In this document: positions 37,162 through 48,082 of the stretch, in pieces
Layout of the letters: each line of letters opens with the position of its first letter
How positions within the stretch are numbered: the first letter of the stretch is position 1
Assembly (NCBI RefSeq): GCF_001931685.1
Contig: NZ_MOOY01000006.1
Location: 310,001 to 374,000 of the forward strand
Source of the DNA: Pararhizobium arenae
Lineage (GTDB): Bacteria; Pseudomonadota; Alphaproteobacteria; Rhizobiales; Rhizobiaceae
Reading direction: 5' to 3'
DNA length: 64,000 nt
Position numbers and translations under genes: made by a program
The notes under the pieces: generated by a model
The model's input: the letters and a program-made list of their open reading frames with translations, nothing else
What the model was told of the DNA's origin: nothing
The model's database searches: none

Positions 37162-37821
37162 CTATCGCGTGCCGAAAATCGCGGAACCGACACGCACACT
37201 CGTCGCGCCGAACTCGATGGCCGTCTCGAAATCTCCCGACATGCCCATGGACAGACGCCCCAGGCTGCAACGCGCTGCAAGTTTCGACAAAAGGGCGAAA
37301 TGCGGCCCCGGATTTTCCTCCGCCGGCGGGATACACATCAGCCCCTCTATCTCGATCCCGATCGTGTCTCTGCAAAGAGCAACAAAAGCCTCGGTCTCGG
37401 CGGGAGTGATGCCGGCCTTTTGTGGCTCTAGACCCGTGTTCACCTGAACATAGAGACGCAGTATCCGCTGCTGCTTGCGCATTTCTTCGGCCACCGCGCG
37501 GGCGATTTTCTCCCGATCGATCGTTTCGATAACATCGAACAGCGCCACGGCATCGGCAGCCTTGTTGGACTGCAACGGGCCGATCAGGTGAAGCTCAAGC
37601 CCCGGTGTTTCGCTTTTAAGCTCGGGCCATTTGCTCTGTGCCTCCTGCACCCGGTTCTCGCCGAAAATACGCTGTCCGGCCGCGATGACGGGGCGAATTG
37701 CATCTGCATCGAAGGTTTTCGACACCGCAACCAGTGCTGCCGACCGTTCAGCCCTTCCGGCATAGAGTTCGGCATTCCGAATCCGGCTCAGAACTTCGTT
37801 TAGCCTCTCGGTCACGTCCAT
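37162..37821 (-). CDS. PLP homeostasis protein, YggS/PROSC family
   Basis: A 219-residue PLP-binding protein with a TIM-barrel fold like the N-terminal domain of alanine racemase. It carries AVSKTFDADAI (PLP-lysine in VSK), FGENRVQEAQSKWPEL, HLIGPLQSNKAADAV, QVNTGLEPQKAGI and LSMGMSGDFETAIEFGATSVRVGSAIFG, all strong YggS signatures. Start ATG 37821 fits the family N-terminus. It lies 98 bp upstream of prpE on the same strand and is divergent from leuS. The role is B6 and amino-acid homeostasis rather than catalysis. Confidence 0.93.
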   Translation of the reverse strand: MDVTERLNEVLSRIRNAELYAGRAERSAALVAVSKTFDADAIRPVIAAGQRIFGENRVQEAQSKWPELKSETPGLELHLIGPLQSNKAADAVALFDVIETIDREKIARAVAEEMRKQQRILRLYVQVNTGLEPQKAGITPAETEAFVALCRDTIGIEIEGLMCIPPAEENPGPHFALLSKLAARCSLGRLSMGMSGDFETAIEFGATSVRVGSAIFGTR

Positions 37822-38049
37822 GGTTCCGTCTCCGTTGTCGGGTTGCGTCCTTGCCTCGTTCCAGCAAGGTCTATCGACCAGATAGCGAAAGCCAACTTCC
37901 CTGCCAAGGGAACGGGCATGAACGGGGCCGCCAAGCCCCAAAGTTTTGCCGCAAATGCCTCAAAAACTTGACGCTACCTTCGTTTCATGGTGAAGGTCAG
38001 CCCAAATATCGAAGGGCGATTGCCCGCTCAATTTCCGGAACATCATCTC

Positions 38050-40680
38050 ATGGCCACCGAACGTTATAATCCGCGCGATGCCGAGCCCCGCTGGCAGCAG
38101 GAATGGGACAAAAACAACGTCTATCTGACGGACAACGACGACCCGCGCGAAAAATACTACGTGCTTGAGATGTTCCCGTATCCGTCCGGTCGCATTCACA
38201 TGGGCCACGTGCGCAACTATGCGATGGGCGATGTGGTTGCCCGCTACAAGCGCGCCCGTGGTTACAATGTTCTGCACCCGATGGGCTGGGATGCTTTTGG
38301 CATGCCGGCGGAAAACGCGGCCATGGAACGAGGCGTGCATCCCGCTTCATGGACTTACCAGAACATCGCCTCCATGAAAGCGCAGCTCAAGGTCATGGGT
38401 CTGTCGCTCGACTGGAGCCGCGAATTCGCGACCTGCGACGTGGAGTATTATCAGCGTCAGCAGTACCTGTTCCTGGACTTTCTCGAGAAAGGCCTGGTCT
38501 ATCGTAAGCAGTCGAAGGTCAACTGGGATCCGGTCGATCATACTGTCCTTGCCAACGAGCAGGTCATCGACGGCCGCGGCTGGCGTTCCGGAGCGCTTGT
38601 CGAACAGCGTGAACTCACGCAATGGTTCTTCCGCATCACCGATTTCAGCCAGGATTTGCTGGATTCGCTTGATACGCTCGACCAGTGGCCGGAAAAAGTG
38701 CGTCTGATGCAGCGCAACTGGATCGGCCGTTCGGAAGGCCTGACCATTCGTTGGGAAATCGCGGGCGCTCCAGCGAGCACCGACGAAAAGGAAGTGACGG
38801 TCTATACGACACGTCCCGATACGCTTTTTGGGGCCTCGTTCCTGGCGATTGCGGCTGATCATCCGCTTGCTCGTCAAGTTGCGTCCGGTAATGCCGAGAT
38901 CGCCGAGTTCTGTGACGAATGCCGCCGCGCAGGCACCTCGCTCGCCGCTTTGGAAACTGCTGAGAAGAAGGGCATCGACACCGGAATCCGGGTGAGGCAT
39001 CCGCTGGATCCCAGCTGGGAACTGCCGGTCTATGTGGCAAACTTCGTCTTGATGGACTACGGCACCGGCGCCATCTTCGGTTGCCCCTCCGGTGACCAGC
39101 GCGACCTGGATTTCGCCCGCAAATATAACCTTCCCGTCGTCCCCGTCGTTATGCCAAAGGATGGAGACGCGGCGAGTTTCACGATCGGTGATGAAGCTTA
39201 TGTCGGCGATGGCGTGATGATCAACTCGCGCTTCCTTGACGGCCTTTCAACGGAAGAAGCCTTCGGGAAAGTTGCCGCGACCCTTGAAAGCAAAGAGATC
39301 GGCGGGTTACCGCAGGCCGAGCGCAAGGTGAACTTCCGCCTCCGTGACTGGGGCATCTCGCGTCAACGCTACTGGGGTTGTCCGATCCCCGTCATTCACT
39401 GTGACGATTGCGGCGTGGTGCCCGTTCCCAAGCAGGATTTGCCGGTCAAGCTGCCGGATGATGTCACATTCGACAAGCCGGGTAACCCGCTTGACCGCCA
39501 CCCCACCTGGCGGCATGTCGCATGCCCACAATGCGCCAAGGATGCCCGTCGCGAAACAGATACGATGGACACCTTTGTCGATTCCTCCTGGTATTTCACA
39601 CGCTTTACCGCACCGTGGGAGGACAAGCCGACGGACCCGAAGGTCGCCAGCCACTGGCTGCCTGTGGACCAGTATATCGGCGGCATCGAGCACGCGATCC
39701 TGCACTTGCTGTACTCGCGGTTCTTTACCCGGGCAATGAAGGCTACGGGGCATGTGGCGCTGGATGAACCGTTCAAGGGCCTGTTCACCCAAGGCATGGT
39801 GGTTCATGAAACCTACAGCCGCGGTGAGGGCGCTCAGCGCGAGTGGATCACGCCGGCGGAAATCCGCATTGAGGAAATTGAAGGAACACGCATCGCCACC
39901 CACGTCGAGACGGGTGAAAAGATTAAGATCGGTTCGATCGAGAAAATGTCGAAGTCGAAGAAAAACGTCGTCGATCCCGACGATATCATCGGCTCCTACG
40001 GCGCAGACACGGCGCGCTTCTTCGTGCTCTCCGATTCACCGCCGGACCGTGATGTCATCTGGTCTGAAGCCGGCGTGGAAGGGTCTCATCGGTTCGTGCA
40101 GCGTGCCTGGCGCCTGATCTCGGAAGCTGCGCCAGCGTTGAAACAGGCGGATGCCCGCCCGGCAAAGACCGGAGCAGCGCGGGAGATATCCCAGATCACC
40201 CACAAGACCCTTAAGGCGGTTGAAGCTGACTATGAGAAGCTTGCTTTCAACAAGGCGGTTGCTCGTCTCTATGAGCTGGTCAATGCCCTGGCATCGCCGC
40301 TCACGCAGGTTGCTGCGGGTCGGGCTGACGACGACACTGTAAGTGCTGTCAAGGATGCGGTGACCATCCTCATCCACATGATCGCACCGATGATGCCGCA
40401 CCTTGCAGAGGAATGCTGGCGGGAGATCGGCGGCAACGGCTTGATCGCGCAGTCGCTCTGGCCTGCCTATGACGAAGATCTGGTTGCCGAGAACGAAATC
40501 ACGCTGCCTGTGCAGATCAATGGTAAGAAGCGCGCGGATTTGACAATCGCGCGTGATGCGGATCAGATTGCGGTTCAAAGCGCTGTCCTCGCCCTGGAGG
40601 CCGTCCAGGCAGCCCTGAACGGCCAGAGCCCGAAGAAAATCATCGTCGTGCCGCAGAGGATCGTGAATGTCGTTGTCTGA
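38050..40680 (+). CDS. leuS: Leucyl-tRNA synthetase
   Basis: Class I aminoacyl-tRNA synthetase of 876 residues. It shows [14 protein letters not shown] (HIGH motif), the CP1 editing domain at about 220-420 ([26 protein letters not shown]), and [17 protein letters not shown] (KMSKS). ATG 38050 is chosen because the family begins [23 protein letters not shown] precedes it. First gene of a plus-strand leuS-lptE-holA unit; the next start overlaps its stop by 14 bp, an arrangement common in rhizobia. Confidence 0.97.
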   Translation: MATERYNPRDAEPRWQQEWDKNNVYLTDNDDPREKYYVLEMFPYPSGRIHMGHVRNYAMGDVVARYKRARGYNVLHPMGWDAFGMPAENAAMERGVHPASWTYQNIASMKAQLKVMGLSLDWSREFATCDVEYYQRQQYLFLDFLEKGLVYRKQSKVNWDPVDHTVLANEQVIDGRGWRSGALVEQRELTQWFFRITDFSQDLLDSLDTLDQWPEKVRLMQRNWIGRSEGLTIRWEIAGAPASTDEKEVTVYTTRPDTLFGASFLAIAADHPLARQVASGNAEIAEFCDECRRAGTSLAALETAEKKGIDTGIRVRHPLDPSWELPVYVANFVLMDYGTGAIFGCPSGDQRDLDFARKYNLPVVPVVMPKDGDAASFTIGDEAYVGDGVMINSRFLDGLSTEEAFGKVAATLESKEIGGLPQAERKVNFRLRDWGISRQRYWGCPIPVIHCDDCGVVPVPKQDLPVKLPDDVTFDKPGNPLDRHPTWRHVACPQCAKDARRETDTMDTFVDSSWYFTRFTAPWEDKPTDPKVASHWLPVDQYIGGIEHAILHLLYSRFFTRAMKATGHVALDEPFKGLFTQGMVVHETYSRGEGAQREWITPAEIRIEEIEGTRIATHVETGEKIKIGSIEKMSKSKKNVVDPDDIIGSYGADTARFFVLSDSPPDRDVIWSEAGVEGSHRFVQRAWRLISEAAPALKQADARPAKTGAAREISQITHKTLKAVEADYEKLAFNKAVARLYELVNALASPLTQVAAGRADDDTVSAVKDAVTILIHMIAPMMPHLAEECWREIGGNGLIAQSLWPAYDEDLVAENEITLPVQINGKKRADLTIARDADQIAVQSAVLALEAVQAALNGQSPKKIIVVPQRIVNVVV

Positions 40681-41191
40681 TAAAGCCCGGTCTGTAACCC
40701 GTCTGGCTGCAATCGTCGCCATGTTTGGCGCGATCGCTGGTTGCCAGGTGCGACCGCTCTATTCCGAAGGAGCGACCGGCGCTCCCGCTCAGAAGCTCGC
40801 ATCTATCGAAGTATCCGAAGCCGAAGACAGGGTCGGCCAGGAGGTTCGCAACAGGCTTATATTCCTCGTAGCGGGTGGCGCAGGCGAACCGGCCAATGCC
40901 GAATATAAACTGGCTTTGAATGTGACGCGTACGGTGACCGGCGTACTCTACGAGACGGACGAAGCCGACACCGCGGATGCGGGGCGCGTCACAGTCACCG
41001 CCGACTACAATCTTTCCCGCGCCGATACGGGACAGACGGTGAAATCCGGAAACCGCAGAGCAGTGGCTCTTGTTGATTTTCCTGACCAGGAATTCGCCAA
41101 GCTCCGCGCTATCCGTGACGCCGAAAATCGCGCAGCACGCGAGCTTGCGGAAATTATCAGAGCGGATCTCGCCGCAGCGCTTGGTCGCTAG
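40667..41191 (+). CDS. lptE: LPS assembly lipoprotein LptE
   Basis: Outer-membrane lipoprotein that plugs LptD during LPS insertion. The 174-residue precursor has a signal sequence ending in a lipobox (GAIAGC, Cys26) and then VRPLYSE, the conserved start of LptE (often GFxPLY). The remainder has the alternating strand-helix pattern of the family, with [23 protein letters not shown] helix near the end ([20 protein letters not shown]). It overlaps leuS by 14 bp and precedes holA by 5 bp, so all three are cotranscribed. Confidence 0.88.
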   Translation: MSLSDKARSVTRLAAIVAMFGAIAGCQVRPLYSEGATGAPAQKLASIEVSEAEDRVGQEVRNRLIFLVAGGAGEPANAEYKLALNVTRTVTGVLYETDEADTADAGRVTVTADYNLSRADTGQTVKSGNRRAVALVDFPDQEFAKLRAIRDAENRAARELAEIIRADLAAALGR

Positions 41192-41196
41192 TCCCG

Positions 41197-42228
41197 GTGA
41201 CCGAAGTCAAGTCCCACGAGTTTGACGGCTTCCTTCAGAAGCCGTTGAGCGTCCGGATTTTCGTGATCTACGGGCCCGACCGCGGACTTGTGTCCGAGCG
41301 GGCAGGGCAGATCGCAAAGCAAACGGGTGTTGCTCTTGACGATCCCTTCTCCCTTGAGAAGCTGGATGGATCAGATTTGCAGCAAAATCCCGGTCGTCTT
41401 CTCGACGAAGTCAATTCCATCGGATTGTTCGGCGGGGAAAAGCTGGTCTGGCTTCGCGCAGCCGGCACCGAAAAGGCGTTGATTGACGGCTTTGCGCTCC
41501 TGGCGAAAGAGCCGCCCACCAACAGTTTCGTGCTGCTTGAAGCCGGCGACCTCAAAAAAGGCGCGAGCCTGCGGAAACTTGCGGAGACATCTCGAAGCAT
41601 CGTTGCCATCGCCTGTTACGCCGATGATGCGCGGGCCGTTAACGCCCTGATCGATCAGGAACTCGGGCAGGAAAATCTCAGAATAAGCTCAGCAGCCCGA
41701 CAGAGGCTTGTTGAAGCTCTTGGGGGCGACAGGATCGCGTCCCGAAACGAGATCCGCAAGCTTGCGATGTACTGCCGTGGTTTGCCGATGGTCGAAGAGG
41801 AACACATCATCGACATAGTGGGAGACGCGAGCGCGATTTCCGTCGACGATGCCATAGACGCAATTCTCAAAGGCGACCCTGATGGCCTTAATCATGCACT
41901 GCGGAAGATAACCGCATCAAGGACGGCAGTTTTTCTGGTTCTGCAGGCGTGTCTCAAACAGTTTCAGCTTCTCGACGTGATGCGTTCGGAAATGGACGAG
42001 AAGAAACAGCAGCCCGGTCAGGTCCTGGCGACGAGCGGACGACATCTGCACTTTCGCCGCAAACCTCTCGTCGAGGCCGCCCTGCGGCATTGGTCCGGGC
42101 CGGCAATTCAGCGGGAACTCACGCGACTGAACGCCGCGATCTATCAAAGCCGGGCGCGTCAGAGCCTCGAGGACAGCATCGCCATGCAGACTTTGCTGTC
42201 CATCACCCTTCACTCAGCAAAACGATAA
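41197..42228 (+). CDS. holA: DNA polymerase III delta subunit
   Basis: Subunit of the clamp-loader complex that opens the beta ring. The 343-residue product has FVIYGPDRGLVSERA near the start, LLDEVNSIGLFGGEKLVWLR, DLKKGASLRKLAE and ALGGDRIASRNEIRKLAMYC, typical of HolA. The GTG start at 41197 lies 5 bp after lptE. The C-terminal collar domain ends SRARQSLEDSIAMQTLLSIT. It converges on parB, with 44 bp between stops. Confidence 0.94.
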   Translation: MTEVKSHEFDGFLQKPLSVRIFVIYGPDRGLVSERAGQIAKQTGVALDDPFSLEKLDGSDLQQNPGRLLDEVNSIGLFGGEKLVWLRAAGTEKALIDGFALLAKEPPTNSFVLLEAGDLKKGASLRKLAETSRSIVAIACYADDARAVNALIDQELGQENLRISSAARQRLVEALGGDRIASRNEIRKLAMYCRGLPMVEEEHIIDIVGDASAISVDDAIDAILKGDPDGLNHALRKITASRTAVFLVLQACLKQFQLLDVMRSEMDEKKQQPGQVLATSGRHLHFRRKPLVEAALRHWSGPAIQRELTRLNAAIYQSRARQSLEDSIAMQTLLSITLHSAKR

Positions 42229-42272
42229 CCGATTGATTTAAAACATCTTTGTCAGATAAAATTGGATGAATA

Positions 42273-43172
42273 TCAGCGGCGTTCCAGAAGCCGACATATT
42301 TCTTCCAGCTGCTCCAGCGTTTTGTAGTCGATCCGCAGAAACCCGCCAGAGGCTTTGTGGTTCACCGTGACGTCCAGTCCCAGGCTGTCGGTCAGCGTAC
42401 GCTCAAGCGCCAGCGTGTCCGCATCCTTTTCGGGCCGGGGAGCAGGTTTGCCAAAATTCGGATCGCTTTGGGCACGGATGTCGTTCTGCGCCAGACGTTC
42501 CGTATCGCGCACAGACATGCCCTTTGACACCACGGCACGCGCCAAGGCGACAGGATCGGATGTCGGGATCAGCGCTCGCGCATGCCCCGCGGACAGCGTA
42601 CCGGACGATAGGAGATTCCGAACAGGCTCGGGCAATTTCAACAGCCGCAGGCTGTTCGCCACATGGCTACGGCTCTTACCGATAATCTCGCCGAGATCGT
42701 TCTGCGTGTAGCCATGCTCTGCAATCAGTTGCTCATAACCCAGCGCCTCTTCGAGCGGGTTGAGGTCGGAGCGTTGCACGTTCTCGACGATCGCAATTTC
42801 CAAAGCGGTACGATCATCCACATCGCGAACGATGACAGGGATATCGGAGAAACCGGCAAGTTGCGCGGCCCGCCAGCGCCGTTCGCCGGCGATGATCTCA
42901 TAACGATCCGCTGAAAGCGTGCGAACGACCACCGGCTGAACAATACCGTGCTGGCGAATGGAGCTTGCGAGATCCTGCAATTCAGCTTCATCGAAGCTGC
43001 GGCGGGGATTGCGCGGGTTTCGGGTCACAAACTCTATAGGAACGCGGCGATCGGCATTGACCGGCTTCGCCGGCGCATCCGGCGTCAACGGCTGATCCAT
43101 TTCACCGATCAACGCCGCAAGTCCACGACCCAGGCGCCTTCTTGAATTGTCATCATTCATAACGGTACTCAC
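42273..43172 (-). CDS. parB: Chromosome partitioning protein ParB
   Basis: CTP-dependent DNA clamp that loads at parS and segregates origins. The 299-residue protein has an N-terminal ParA-stimulating arm (RRRLGRGLAALIGEM), the CTPase motifs VQPVVVR and AGERRWRAAQLAG (residues 96-101 core GERRWR), the parS-binding HTH NDLGEIIGKSRSHVANSLRLL and a C-terminal dimerisation domain (GFLRIDYKTLEQLEEICRLL). It follows parA by 26 bp. Five parS-like sites lie within the window, two perfect ones just upstream in the same gene cluster. Confidence 0.97.
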   Translation of the reverse strand: MSTVMNDDNSRRRLGRGLAALIGEMDQPLTPDAPAKPVNADRRVPIEFVTRNPRNPRRSFDEAELQDLASSIRQHGIVQPVVVRTLSADRYEIIAGERRWRAAQLAGFSDIPVIVRDVDDRTALEIAIVENVQRSDLNPLEEALGYEQLIAEHGYTQNDLGEIIGKSRSHVANSLRLLKLPEPVRNLLSSGTLSAGHARALIPTSDPVALARAVVSKGMSVRDTERLAQNDIRAQSDPNFGKPAPRPEKDADTLALERTLTDSLGLDVTVNHKASGGFLRIDYKTLEQLEEICRLLERR

Positions 43173-43198
43173 ACAATGTCGTTACGGATTCGAATCGA

Positions 43199-43993
43199 TC
43201 ACGCGGCTTTGCGCTGTCGTTCCCGCTGGATAACCTCAGAGGCCAGTTGAAGATAGGCTTGGCTACCGGCGCATTTGAGATCGTAAAGGATGGCGGGTTT
43301 GCCATAAGACGGAGCTTCCGACACGCGGACGTTCCTCGGTATCAGCGTGTGATATACCTTGTCGCCCAAATGCGTGCGGACGTCACTGACCACTTGCTGA
43401 GCCAGATTGTTGCGGGAATCGAACATCGTGAGAACGATACCCTGTATGTCGAGCGTAGGATTAACCGAACGCCGGACCTGATCGACCGTCTCAAGAAGCT
43501 GACTGAGGCCCTCAAGGGCAAAAAACTCGCATTGAAGTGGCACCAGAACCGAATGGGCAGCCGCCATAGCGTTCATCGTCAAGAGGTTGAAGGAAGGCGG
43601 GCAATCCACCAATACATACGAATATGATAGCGCGGCAGGTGAGGCCAACGCCTTGCGAAGTCGGAATACCCGATCATTCTCCTGAGAGATTTCCATCTCC
43701 ACGCCCAAAAGGTCCATCGTTGAAGGGATGATCGACAGATTGGGTACGGCCGTTTCCTGGACGATCTCATCGATCCCGTTCGTTCCCGTCATGAGCTCGT
43801 AGGACGACAGGCGCCGGTCGCGCCTTTGGATTCCAAGCCCTGTGCTGGCATTTCCCTGCGGGTCCAGATCGACAATCAATACTCGCTCACCGATTGCCGC
43901 AAGGGCCGTTGCCAGGTTGATAGCCGTGGTCGTTTTACCGACCCCGCCTTTTTGGTTGGCAATGGTGATAATCCGGTTCTTTTCAACGAGCAT
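43199..43993 (-). CDS. parA: Chromosome partitioning ATPase ParA
   Basis: Deviant Walker ATPase that moves ParB-parS complexes on the nucleoid. The 264-residue protein shows ITIANQKGGVGKTTTAINLA (deviant Walker A with signature Lys), VLIVDLDPQGNASTGLG (Walker A') and YVLVDCPPSFNLLTM (Walker B). No N-terminal DNA-binding extension, as in other chromosomal ParA. It lies between rsmG and parB in the conserved gidB-parA-parB block; the gap to rsmG is 18 bp. Confidence 0.98.
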   Translation of the reverse strand: MLVEKNRIITIANQKGGVGKTTTAINLATALAAIGERVLIVDLDPQGNASTGLGIQRRDRRLSSYELMTGTNGIDEIVQETAVPNLSIIPSTMDLLGVEMEISQENDRVFRLRKALASPAALSYSYVLVDCPPSFNLLTMNAMAAAHSVLVPLQCEFFALEGLSQLLETVDQVRRSVNPTLDIQGIVLTMFDSRNNLAQQVVSDVRTHLGDKVYHTLIPRNVRVSEAPSYGKPAILYDLKCAGSQAYLQLASEVIQRERQRKAA

Positions 43994-44011
43994 GTGCGCG
44001 TACCGCCGCCG

Positions 44012-44647
44012 TTATTGTTTGCGCGAGAGATGAGCGATCTCGAGAACCACAGAATCTTTCTCGACAACGCTTGAATGTTTTACCAGATCGAAATCGAACC
44101 GACCAACGGCTTTGTCGATCTCCTGCTGATAATCCCGGCCTTTGTGGAAAAAAGCGCGCACTGCCGCGTGCTCAAGCATCCAAGGGCTGACGTAATTGAG
44201 CAGCTGCGGCAGGTCGGCAAGCGCCCGTGCCGAGATCGCGTCGCAGTGTTCGACGAGTTTCGGGGCATCCTCGATGCGAACGGGGTGAACAGAGCCTCTG
44301 GCCCCCGTTTCAATAAGTGCTACCCGGAGGAATGCAGCTTTCTTGTTGTTGCTTTCAACCAGATGGACCCATCCATCCTCCAACTCGCTCATCAGGATGG
44401 CGGTGATGATTCCAGGAAATCCGCCCCCGCTACCCAGATCGATCCATCGTTTCGGACCCGGAAAGAGATTGTATATCTGCATGCTGTCAACGATGTGTCG
44501 CGAGTCAAGATCCGACATCGTTGAAGGCGCAACCAGATTGATGGATTTGGCCCATTTCCGGAACAGCTCCGCAAAGTGCTGAAGCTTCTCTGTGGTTTCA
44601 CGTGAAACACGTAGCCCGTTAGGAAGCCTCTCAAGACTCGCATTCAT
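44012..44647 (-). CDS. rsmG: 16S rRNA (guanine-N7) methyltransferase RsmG/GidB
   Basis: Methylates G527 of 16S rRNA; loss gives low-level streptomycin resistance in other bacteria. The 211-residue protein has [21 protein letters not shown], then [16 protein letters not shown] (SAM site) and [15 protein letters not shown]. Its start overlaps the mnmG stop as ATGA. A perfect parS site (44595-44608) lies within its coding sequence and encodes part of SRETT near codons 15-19. Confidence 0.96.
   Translation of the reverse strand: MNASLERLPNGLRVSRETTEKLQHFAELFRKWAKSINLVAPSTMSDLDSRHIVDSMQIYNLFPGPKRWIDLGSGGGFPGIITAILMSELEDGWVHLVESNNKKAAFLRVALIETGARGSVHPVRIEDAPKLVEHCDAISARALADLPQLLNYVSPWMLEHAAVRAFFHKGRDYQQEIDKAVGRFDFDLVKHSSVVEKDSVVLEIAHLSRKQ
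44595..44608. promoter_or_regulatory. parS site 3 (perfect), inside rsmG
   Basis: GTTTCACGTGAAAC, a perfect 14-bp palindrome and full match to the parS core, inside the start of rsmG, about 0.6 kb from parA and 6.5 kb from predicted oriC. A likely primary ParB loading site. Confidence 0.9.
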
Positions 44648-46521
44648 TGCAATGCCACCTTCGAACTCGCCGCGATCTCGGATTTCTTCAAAACTGTGAG
44701 AAGCAAAGAAATCGCGGAAGGCGTCATCCCATCGACTTTCATCGCTTGCGCGATATTCGCTGGTCTTGCCGCATTGAGCTTCTGCTGCAACTCAATCGAC
44801 AAACCAGGTAACGATGAAAAATCGAAACCTGCGGGGATTGTACGACCTTCTTCACGCTTCACAGCTAAAATATCCGTGGATTGTCTCGACATATAAACTG
44901 CGTACTTCGCATCGATCTCCAACGCCTCTGCCAATTTCCTGTCTACAGTGGCAAGCTCCGGCCAAGCCCGGACAAAAGTTTCAAAAGAATGCTCGGGATA
45001 AGACAGCAATTCATACGCCGACCGTCTCTGACCGTCATGATTGATTTTCAATCCATGGGACGCAGCCTCGTTGGGCGTGAGTTTCAATTCTCCCAAAAGC
45101 GACTTGGCAGCGTGAAATGCTTCGTTCCAGTGTTGGAACTTTGAGTGACGGGCTTGGGACACCGAACCTAGAGCGATTGCCTCGGGCGTCAAGCGCTGGT
45201 CAGCATTGTCGGCGCGAAGGGAAAGGCGGTATTCCGCACGAGATGTAAACATGCGATACGGTTCTGTGACACCACGGGACGTAAGATCATCGATCATCAC
45301 CCCGATATAGGAATTGGTACGGCTGAAGGTGTACTCAGATCGTCTGGCGAGCCGAAGGGCCGCGTTAAGACCCGCAACGAGGCCTTGGGCTGCGGCCTCC
45401 TCGTACCCTGTCGTGCCGTTGATTTGTCCGGCAAGAAAAAGACCCGGCAGTTTTCGAACCTCGAGGCTCAGGCTTAATTCCCTGGGATCGACATGATCAT
45501 ATTCGATAGCGTATCCGGGCTGCAGAATAGAGACCTTTTCGAGCCCCGGAATTGTGCGGATAAACGCCTCTTGGACGTCCTCCGGCAACGATGTGGAAAT
45601 GCCGTTGGGGTAGATCGTATGATCATCAAGCCCCTCAGGTTCTAGAAAAATCTGATGCCCGTCACGTTCTCCGAACTTGACGATCTTGTCTTCGATAGAA
45701 GGGCAGTAGCGTGGGCCCACGCCCTCAATCTGGCCAGAGTACATCGCGGAGCGACCGATATTCTCGGAAATGATCTTGTGTGTCGCCTCAGTTGTGCGCG
45801 TGACACCGCAATCAATCTGCGGAGTCTCAATGCGATCGGTCATGAATGAAAAAGGGTGAGGTTCTTCGTCGGCGGATTGACGACCTACAGCCGCCCAATT
45901 CACCGTCCGGCCATCCAGACGCGCAGGCGTTCCCGTCTTCAGCCTTCCTAGGTTGAGACTGAATCGCTCCAGAGTAGCAGACAGGCCTGTCGAGGGTTCT
46001 TCGCCAAGGCGCCCGGCTGGAATTTTCCTATTCCCGATATGGATCAAACCTCGGAGGAATGTTCCCGTGGTCAAAACAACACTGGAGGCGGAATAAACAC
46101 GCCCGTCTTTAAGGATGACACCCGCTACACAATTATCGCGAATTTTCAGATCGAATGCATCACCTTCGATCACCTCAAGGTTCGGTGTAGAAAATATCTC
46201 CCTCTGCATCGCCTGGCGGTACAGTTTTCTGTCGGCCTGAGTTCTAGGACCTCGAACAGCCGGGCCTTTGCGTCTGTTTAGAAGACGAAACTGGATGCCA
46301 GCGGCGTCCGCCACGCGACCCATCAGGCCGTCGAAAGCATCAACCTCGCGAACCAAGTGACCTTTCCCCAATCCACCGATTGCAGGATTGCAGGACATGA
46401 CGCCGATCGTCTCGCGTTTATGCGTTACCAGCGCCGTTTTCGCACCAAGGCGCGCAGCCGCGCTCGCCGCCTCTACCCCAGCATGCCCGCCGCCAATGAC
46501 AATGACATCAAAACTATTCAT
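44644..46521 (-). CDS. mnmG: tRNA uridine-5-carboxymethylaminomethyl modification enzyme MnmG/GidA
   Basis: FAD- and folate-dependent partner of MnmE; together they modify U34 of certain tRNAs. The 625-residue protein begins [20 protein letters not shown] (FAD site) with [20 protein letters not shown], and has [12 protein letters not shown] and the MnmE-contacting C-terminus ([20 protein letters not shown]). ATG 46521 has GGAG upstream; an ATG 12 bases earlier has none. Its upstream gap carries a perfect parS site. It overlaps rsmG by 4 bp. Confidence 0.97.
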   Translation of the reverse strand: MNSFDVIVIGGGHAGVEAASAAARLGAKTALVTHKRETIGVMSCNPAIGGLGKGHLVREVDAFDGLMGRVADAAGIQFRLLNRRKGPAVRGPRTQADRKLYRQAMQREIFSTPNLEVIEGDAFDLKIRDNCVAGVILKDGRVYSASSVVLTTGTFLRGLIHIGNRKIPAGRLGEEPSTGLSATLERFSLNLGRLKTGTPARLDGRTVNWAAVGRQSADEEPHPFSFMTDRIETPQIDCGVTRTTEATHKIISENIGRSAMYSGQIEGVGPRYCPSIEDKIVKFGERDGHQIFLEPEGLDDHTIYPNGISTSLPEDVQEAFIRTIPGLEKVSILQPGYAIEYDHVDPRELSLSLEVRKLPGLFLAGQINGTTGYEEAAAQGLVAGLNAALRLARRSEYTFSRTNSYIGVMIDDLTSRGVTEPYRMFTSRAEYRLSLRADNADQRLTPEAIALGSVSQARHSKFQHWNEAFHAAKSLLGELKLTPNEAASHGLKINHDGQRRSAYELLSYPEHSFETFVRAWPELATVDRKLAEALEIDAKYAVYMSRQSTDILAVKREEGRTIPAGFDFSSLPGLSIELQQKLNAARPANIAQAMKVDGMTPSAISLLLTVLKKSEIAASSKVALQ

Positions 46522-46548
46522 GTCGAACTCCATAACGAATCTGGAATC

Positions 46549-46562
46549 GTTTCACGTGAAAC
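46549..46562. promoter_or_regulatory. parS site 4 (perfect), upstream of mnmG
   Basis: GTTTCACGTGAAAC in the 73-bp gap between mnmE and mnmG, a full match to the parS core, about 4.6 kb from predicted oriC and the nearest perfect site to it. Confidence 0.9.
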
Positions 46563-46594
46563 AACCAGCCGGACTCGTTTTCGTTGTATTCCTG

Positions 46595-47911
46595 TTATTT
46601 GCCGATGCAAAATTCAGAGAAGATAATGGAGAGCAGATCTTCCACATCGACCCGACCTGTGATCCTACCCAGCGCCTCGCTGGCCAGCCGCAATTGTTCC
46701 GCTTGAATATCAATACCAAGAGGGGCAGACAACAAACTATCAGAAATTGCTTTCAACGCTTGCCGAAGACAGTCCACATGCCTGCGACGCGATGGCAGCG
46801 CGAGACTGGATCCGGCCGTCAATCTTGGAAGGCGTGCTGATATCGCGTCAACCAAATGATCAACGCCTTCTCCCGTTTTAACGGAGATGAAGACGTCGGC
46901 GCCCAAGTTATCCCACACCTGCCGAGGCGAATCAATCTTTGTACCGACTCGAAGCACCGGCGTGGTAATCGTATCAATCTGTTCAAAGCCAGCCGGCGAT
47001 TCTGACAAATAAAGCACGAGATCAGCATTTGCAGCGACCGCGCGGGCGCGGCGAATACCTTCGGATTCAACCGGATCAATCGTATCGCGCAGCCCCGCCG
47101 TGTCATGGAGTTTGATAATGAATCCGGCTAAAGACAATTCGACCGACAGAACGTCTCTGGTAGTGCCGGCAACTTCAGTCACGATAGCCACGTCTCGCTG
47201 AGCAAGAGCGTTCATCAAACTGGATTTTCCCGCGTTCGGTGCGCCGGCAATGACAACGTTTACGCCGTCCCGGATCAGCTCAGCCAGAGGCGCGCCCTCC
47301 AGGTGAGTTTGAATTTCGCGCTGAAGACGTTCCATATCCGCCCAGACAGTGTCCGCCACAGATCCGGGAACATCATCCTCGTCTGCAAAATCGAGTTCCG
47401 CTTCAATCATGGCCCGCGCGTGCGAAAGTCGCTTCGCCCAGCCATTGTAAATCTGCGAGAGATGTCCACTCGATTGTTCTGTTGCCAAGCGCCTTTGCAT
47501 CTCGGTTTCAGCTGCCAAGAGATCGGCCAGTCCTTCGACCTCGATCAGATCCATCTTACCGTTATGGAACGCACGCCTCGAAAACTCGCCAGCTTCGGCA
47601 TGACGCAAGCCAAGATCCGACAACTCCCGCAACAGCGCGTCGATCACCGCTCGACTGCCATGCACTTGGAGTTCTGCGCAATCCTCGCCCGTAAAGGAGG
47701 CAGGTCCTTTGAAAAACAGAACCAAACCCTGATCGATGAATTCACCGTTTCGCCTGCGAATCGACCTCAGGGCATTGGTTCGCGGAAAAGGCACCTGTTC
47801 AACGAGCGCCCTTAGAGTACCAACCGTCTCCTGGCCGCTGATTCTGATAACAGCTACGCCCGAGGGAACGGCACCCGAGGACAGCGCGTAGATCGTATCT
47901 GTGAAACTCAT
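46595..47911 (-). CDS. mnmE: tRNA modification GTPase MnmE/TrmE
   Basis: GTPase partner of MnmG in U34 modification. The 438-residue protein has the folate-binding N-terminal domain ([34 protein letters not shown]), the G domain with [14 protein letters not shown], a TTRD switch and DTAGLRDT, and the invariant C-terminal CIGK carrying the catalytic Cys. ATG 47911 is preceded by AAGG; the longer frame lacks homology. Followed by mnmG after 73 bp. Confidence 0.97.
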   Translation of the reverse strand: MSFTDTIYALSSGAVPSGVAVIRISGQETVGTLRALVEQVPFPRTNALRSIRRRNGEFIDQGLVLFFKGPASFTGEDCAELQVHGSRAVIDALLRELSDLGLRHAEAGEFSRRAFHNGKMDLIEVEGLADLLAAETEMQRRLATEQSSGHLSQIYNGWAKRLSHARAMIEAELDFADEDDVPGSVADTVWADMERLQREIQTHLEGAPLAELIRDGVNVVIAGAPNAGKSSLMNALAQRDVAIVTEVAGTTRDVLSVELSLAGFIIKLHDTAGLRDTIDPVESEGIRRARAVAANADLVLYLSESPAGFEQIDTITTPVLRVGTKIDSPRQVWDNLGADVFISVKTGEGVDHLVDAISARLPRLTAGSSLALPSRRRHVDCLRQALKAISDSLLSAPLGIDIQAEQLRLASEALGRITGRVDVEDLLSIIFSEFCIGK

Positions 47912-48032
47912 GACATGCCTTGTCGCAGCTCCCTGAATCCAGCTAACCAATTATCCGGCGTAGATGGTCTTCAATTTCACCTTATTGGGTCGCTTTACCC
48001 ATATAGGTGGAATCCGGATAAAAACTCAAAAG

Positions 48033-48058
48033 CAAAAAGCCCGAACACTGTCGGGCTT
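48033..48058 (-). terminator. rho terminator
   Basis: AAGCCCGA (48037-48044) pairs with TCGGGCTT (48051-48058); on the minus strand the stem is followed by a TTTTT run just past the rho stop. It separates rho from mnmE. Confidence 0.75.
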
Positions 48059-48082
48059 CGCCATCCACTTATCAAGCCAGGC

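Noticed and set aside
38200..38215. CACGTG in leuS as a parS candidate (also near 20846 and 49684)
   Set aside because: Flanks do not match the 14-bp parS core beyond the central six bases.
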